Virus record (IMG/VR): IMGVR_UViG_3300022845_000025
Coordinates: 1 to 22,067 of that record
Reading direction: 5' to 3' (one strand)
Length of the DNA stretch: 22,067 nt
From: a virus
Below the pieces are notes generated by a model, which saw only the letters and a program-made list of their open reading frames with translations, was not told where the DNA came from and ran no database searches. The stretch's first letter is position 1. Each line of letters opens with the position of its first letter. Positions 20,667 through 22,067 of the stretch are shown here, in pieces. The translations under genes were made by a program, and so were the position numbers.

Positions 20667-21073
20667 TAATGTTCAAAACCGTATACCCAACGACTGCTCA
20701 CCTGATTAAACAAGCTAGGGGCCGTGTTCACGATAAATCACTTGCTGAACGGCCGCAACCCGAGTTTTTCATTATTGACGATATCGACGAATCTTGGACA
20801 CCTACCCCGGCTGACCGGGCGAAGATGTTTCACTCTAAAAATCCGGAGGTTATGAAAAGGATCGTGGGGTTATGCCGGAAGTTCAGGAAAGACGGTAACG
20901 AGGGACAGTGGGGGATCAAGGGGGCCTTCGAGCAACTGCGATATATGGCCTCTGAAAACGGGCGGTATGATGATTTTAAACTCAACAACTCATACACGGC
21001 TTGGTACTCCCGGGAGATAATGAGGCTAAATCCGGATCTTGGGGAAATTTTCAAAACGAGAGAACAGCGATGA
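20663..21073 (+). CDS. Phage protein with NN-Y-A-YSR-IM motif, unknown function
   Basis: A 136-residue protein starting at GTG (20663, GTGA overlap with the nuclease stop) or, two codons later, at ATG 20669. The last 55 residues (WGIKGAFEQLRYMAS, then FKLNNSYTAWYSREIMRLNP, ending in DLGEIFKTREQR) match a recurrent phage pattern: a helix with E-LR, then a YKLNNN-Y-A-YAR-LM-x-P-E helix and a FxTR end. The function of that group is not known to me. The N-terminal half includes a disordered acidic IDDIDESWTPTPAD segment. It is coupled to neighbours on both sides. Confidence 0.72.
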   Translation: MIMFKTVYPTTAHLIKQARGRVHDKSLAERPQPEFFIIDDIDESWTPTPADRAKMFHSKNPEVMKRIVGLCRKFRKDGNEGQWGIKGAFEQLRYMASENGRYDDFKLNNSYTAWYSREIMRLNPDLGEIFKTREQR

Positions 21074-21456
21074 ATGAACTACGGGAAAGGATTGAGAAGT
21101 TAACACGATACGTGCCTGACTATGAGGCCCGTGTAGGGTGGATTGAATCACTAATGGTCGTGGACGAGGATGAGGATAGTGACTACATAAAGTTATCAGA
21201 CGTTCTCGACTCCCTTCATAGTGTGGAGGGGGAGAAGATACCGAAGCCCGTTGTTGGCTATTGGGCAACGTGTGAGGGTTGTGGTTCGGCTGTTGCAGGA
21301 ATGAGCGCGTCACACTTGACAGGTATTGAGGTATCTGAAAATATAGCCGAATGGGCTAGCGACGGGTATTTAGTCCATTGTTCAAGAGATCAGGATTGGT
21401 CGGTCACTATGGGCACTTGTTCTTGCCCCACAACCAAACAGGAGGGAGAGGGATGA
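21070..21456 (+). CDS. Small Cys-containing early protein, unknown function
   Basis: A 128-residue protein. The ATG at 21070 is chosen because it makes ATGA with the previous stop; the longer open frame overlaps that gene. The first 75 residues are helical and acidic (YVPDYEARVGWIESLMVVDE, IKLSDVLDSLHSVEG). A CEGCGSAV motif at about residue 80 and a late SRDQDWSV-GTCSCP segment bring four Cys, which may bind zinc. No named family was recognised. The stop overlaps the following start (ATGA). Confidence 0.65.
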   Translation: MNELRERIEKLTRYVPDYEARVGWIESLMVVDEDEDSDYIKLSDVLDSLHSVEGEKIPKPVVGYWATCEGCGSAVAGMSASHLTGIEVSENIAEWASDGYLVHCSRDQDWSVTMGTCSCPTTKQEGEG

Positions 21457-21731
21457 AAGCATACGCTTGGACACCCGCACCCGATAGGTACGCCGACTAT
21501 TCAACATTGATCTTCGCCAACAACAGGCAGGAAGCAAAGGTTTTAGGGTTTAATACAGATCCTAACCGTGGATGTGGCGACTTTATAGATTGCCGTATTC
21601 GCTTACTTCAGGAAACCCCTGATATTATGAATCAGGCTTTTTCAGAAGAACCACATTGCGTGGACAATCCACTTGCTTGTCAAGGGTGTGGACAATGGCA
21701 GCCAAACGGATGCACTTGCGGAACGATCTAA
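21453..21731 (+). CDS. Small Cys-rich early protein, unknown function
   Basis: A 92-residue protein with a strong ribosome binding sequence (GGAGGGAGAG) just before its ATG at 21453, which overlaps the preceding stop as ATGA. The N-terminus (MKAYAWTPAPDRYADYSTLI) is followed by FANNRQEAKVLGF, a segment suggesting a small alpha/beta domain. The C-terminal CVDNPLACQGCGQWQPNGCT ends in CGTI, a set of Cys that could form a zinc site. No family recognised. Confidence 0.65.
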   Translation: MKAYAWTPAPDRYADYSTLIFANNRQEAKVLGFNTDPNRGCGDFIDCRIRLLQETPDIMNQAFSEEPHCVDNPLACQGCGQWQPNGCTCGTI

Positions 21732-21767
21732 TTTTAACCACCCCTAGTACGGGAAGAGAGGACTACG

Positions 21768-22067
21768 ATGAAAAACACCGAACTAATTGAAAAATACAAT
21801 GAGGGCGAACGGTCTTTTAGACTAGCCGACCTGTCTGGAGCCAGCCTGTCTGGAGCCAACCTGTCTGGAGCCAACCTGAGGGGAGCCAACCTGTCTAGAG
21901 CCAACCTGTCTAGAGCCAACCTGTATGGAGCCGACCTGTATGGAGCCGACCTGTCTGGAGCCGACCTGAGGGGAGCCAACCTGTCTAGAGCCAACCTGTA
22001 TGGAGCCGACCTGTATGGAGCCGACCTGTCTGGAGCCGACCTGTCTGGAGCCAACCTGTATGGAGCC
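21768..22067 (+). CDS. Pentapeptide-repeat protein, partial (runs off window end)
   Basis: An ATG at 21768, preceded by AGAGAGG at a good spacing, opens a frame that runs to the window end (100 codons visible). After a short [19 protein letters not shown] lead it consists of 16 near-perfect A-[DN]-L-x-x units, read as [20 protein letters not shown] and so on, with Tyr, Ser or Arg at variable positions. Such proteins fold as a right-handed quadrilateral beta-helix; some (Qnr, MfpA class) mimic DNA and bind gyrase, others have unknown roles. A 70-base DNA stretch is exactly repeated at 75-base offset, a sign of recent expansion. Final length cannot be told. Confidence 0.9.
   Translation, partial: MKNTELIEKYNEGERSFRLADLSGASLSGANLSGANLRGANLSRANLSRANLYGADLYGADLSGADLRGANLSRANLYGADLYGADLSGADLSGANLYGA
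21899..22043 (+). repeat. Direct 75-bp repeat inside the pentapeptide gene
   Basis: Bases 21899-21968 recur without change at 21974-22043. They cover four 15-base units plus 10 bases, equal to protein units [15 protein letters not shown] and ADLSG. The offset keeps the frame (five units). Confidence 0.9.

Noticed and set aside
21819-22067. A CRISPR-like or satellite repeat array
   Set aside because: The 15-base period encodes A-[DN]-L-x-x pentapeptides in frame with no spacers.

Overview
The window is the packaging, virion-structure and early-control section of a tailed double-stranded DNA bacteriophage. The long-tailed form is inferred from a 789-residue tape-measure protein and a tail-chaperone pair. 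It is roughly half G+C and densely packed, with many genes joined by ATGA, GTGA or TAATG overlaps. The host cannot be named from this sequence: many starts lack a clear Shine-Dalgarno sequence, while the best promoter looks sigma70-like. No integrase, lysis genes, tRNAs, CRISPR array or insertion sequence were seen. Both window ends cut through genes.

Leftward block (minus strand, 18007 down to 1). It begins with a QueE-like radical-SAM enzyme, two ParB-fold proteins and three small proteins (one of 53 aa). Then come a small-terminase-like HGG protein, large terminase, portal (DUF4055-like), a MuF-like head protein, an HExxH metallopeptidase-like protein, a second copy of the MuF C-terminus, and a secreted protein ending at a strong terminator. 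A structured leader precedes the scaffold-like gene and a P22-type coat protein. These are followed by a small protein with an E3-binding-like motif, head-tail connector, neck and tail-completion proteins, two paralogous tail-tube candidates, the tail assembly chaperone with a predicted -1 frameshift, the tape measure and a large distal-tail protein open at the window edge.

Divergent control region (18008-18219). A sigma70-like promoter points right. Its predicted leader RNA holds two hairpins whose loops share a perfect 7-nt complementarity. The second hairpin is followed by a U-rich tract just before the first early gene, so it looks like an attenuator.

Rightward early block (18220 to the end). 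It encodes a winged-helix replication-type protein, a DUF3850 protein with a long unassigned C-terminus, a VRR-NUC nuclease, several small phage proteins and a pentapeptide-repeat protein cut by the window end.

The most interesting points are the two-hairpin leader, the metallopeptidase gene sandwiched between two diverged but protein-conserved copies of the MuF 3' end, the same beta-rich module in both the coat protein and one tail paralogue, the T9 frameshift site, and a 28-bp hairpin capped by a GAAA tetraloop ahead of the scaffold gene.
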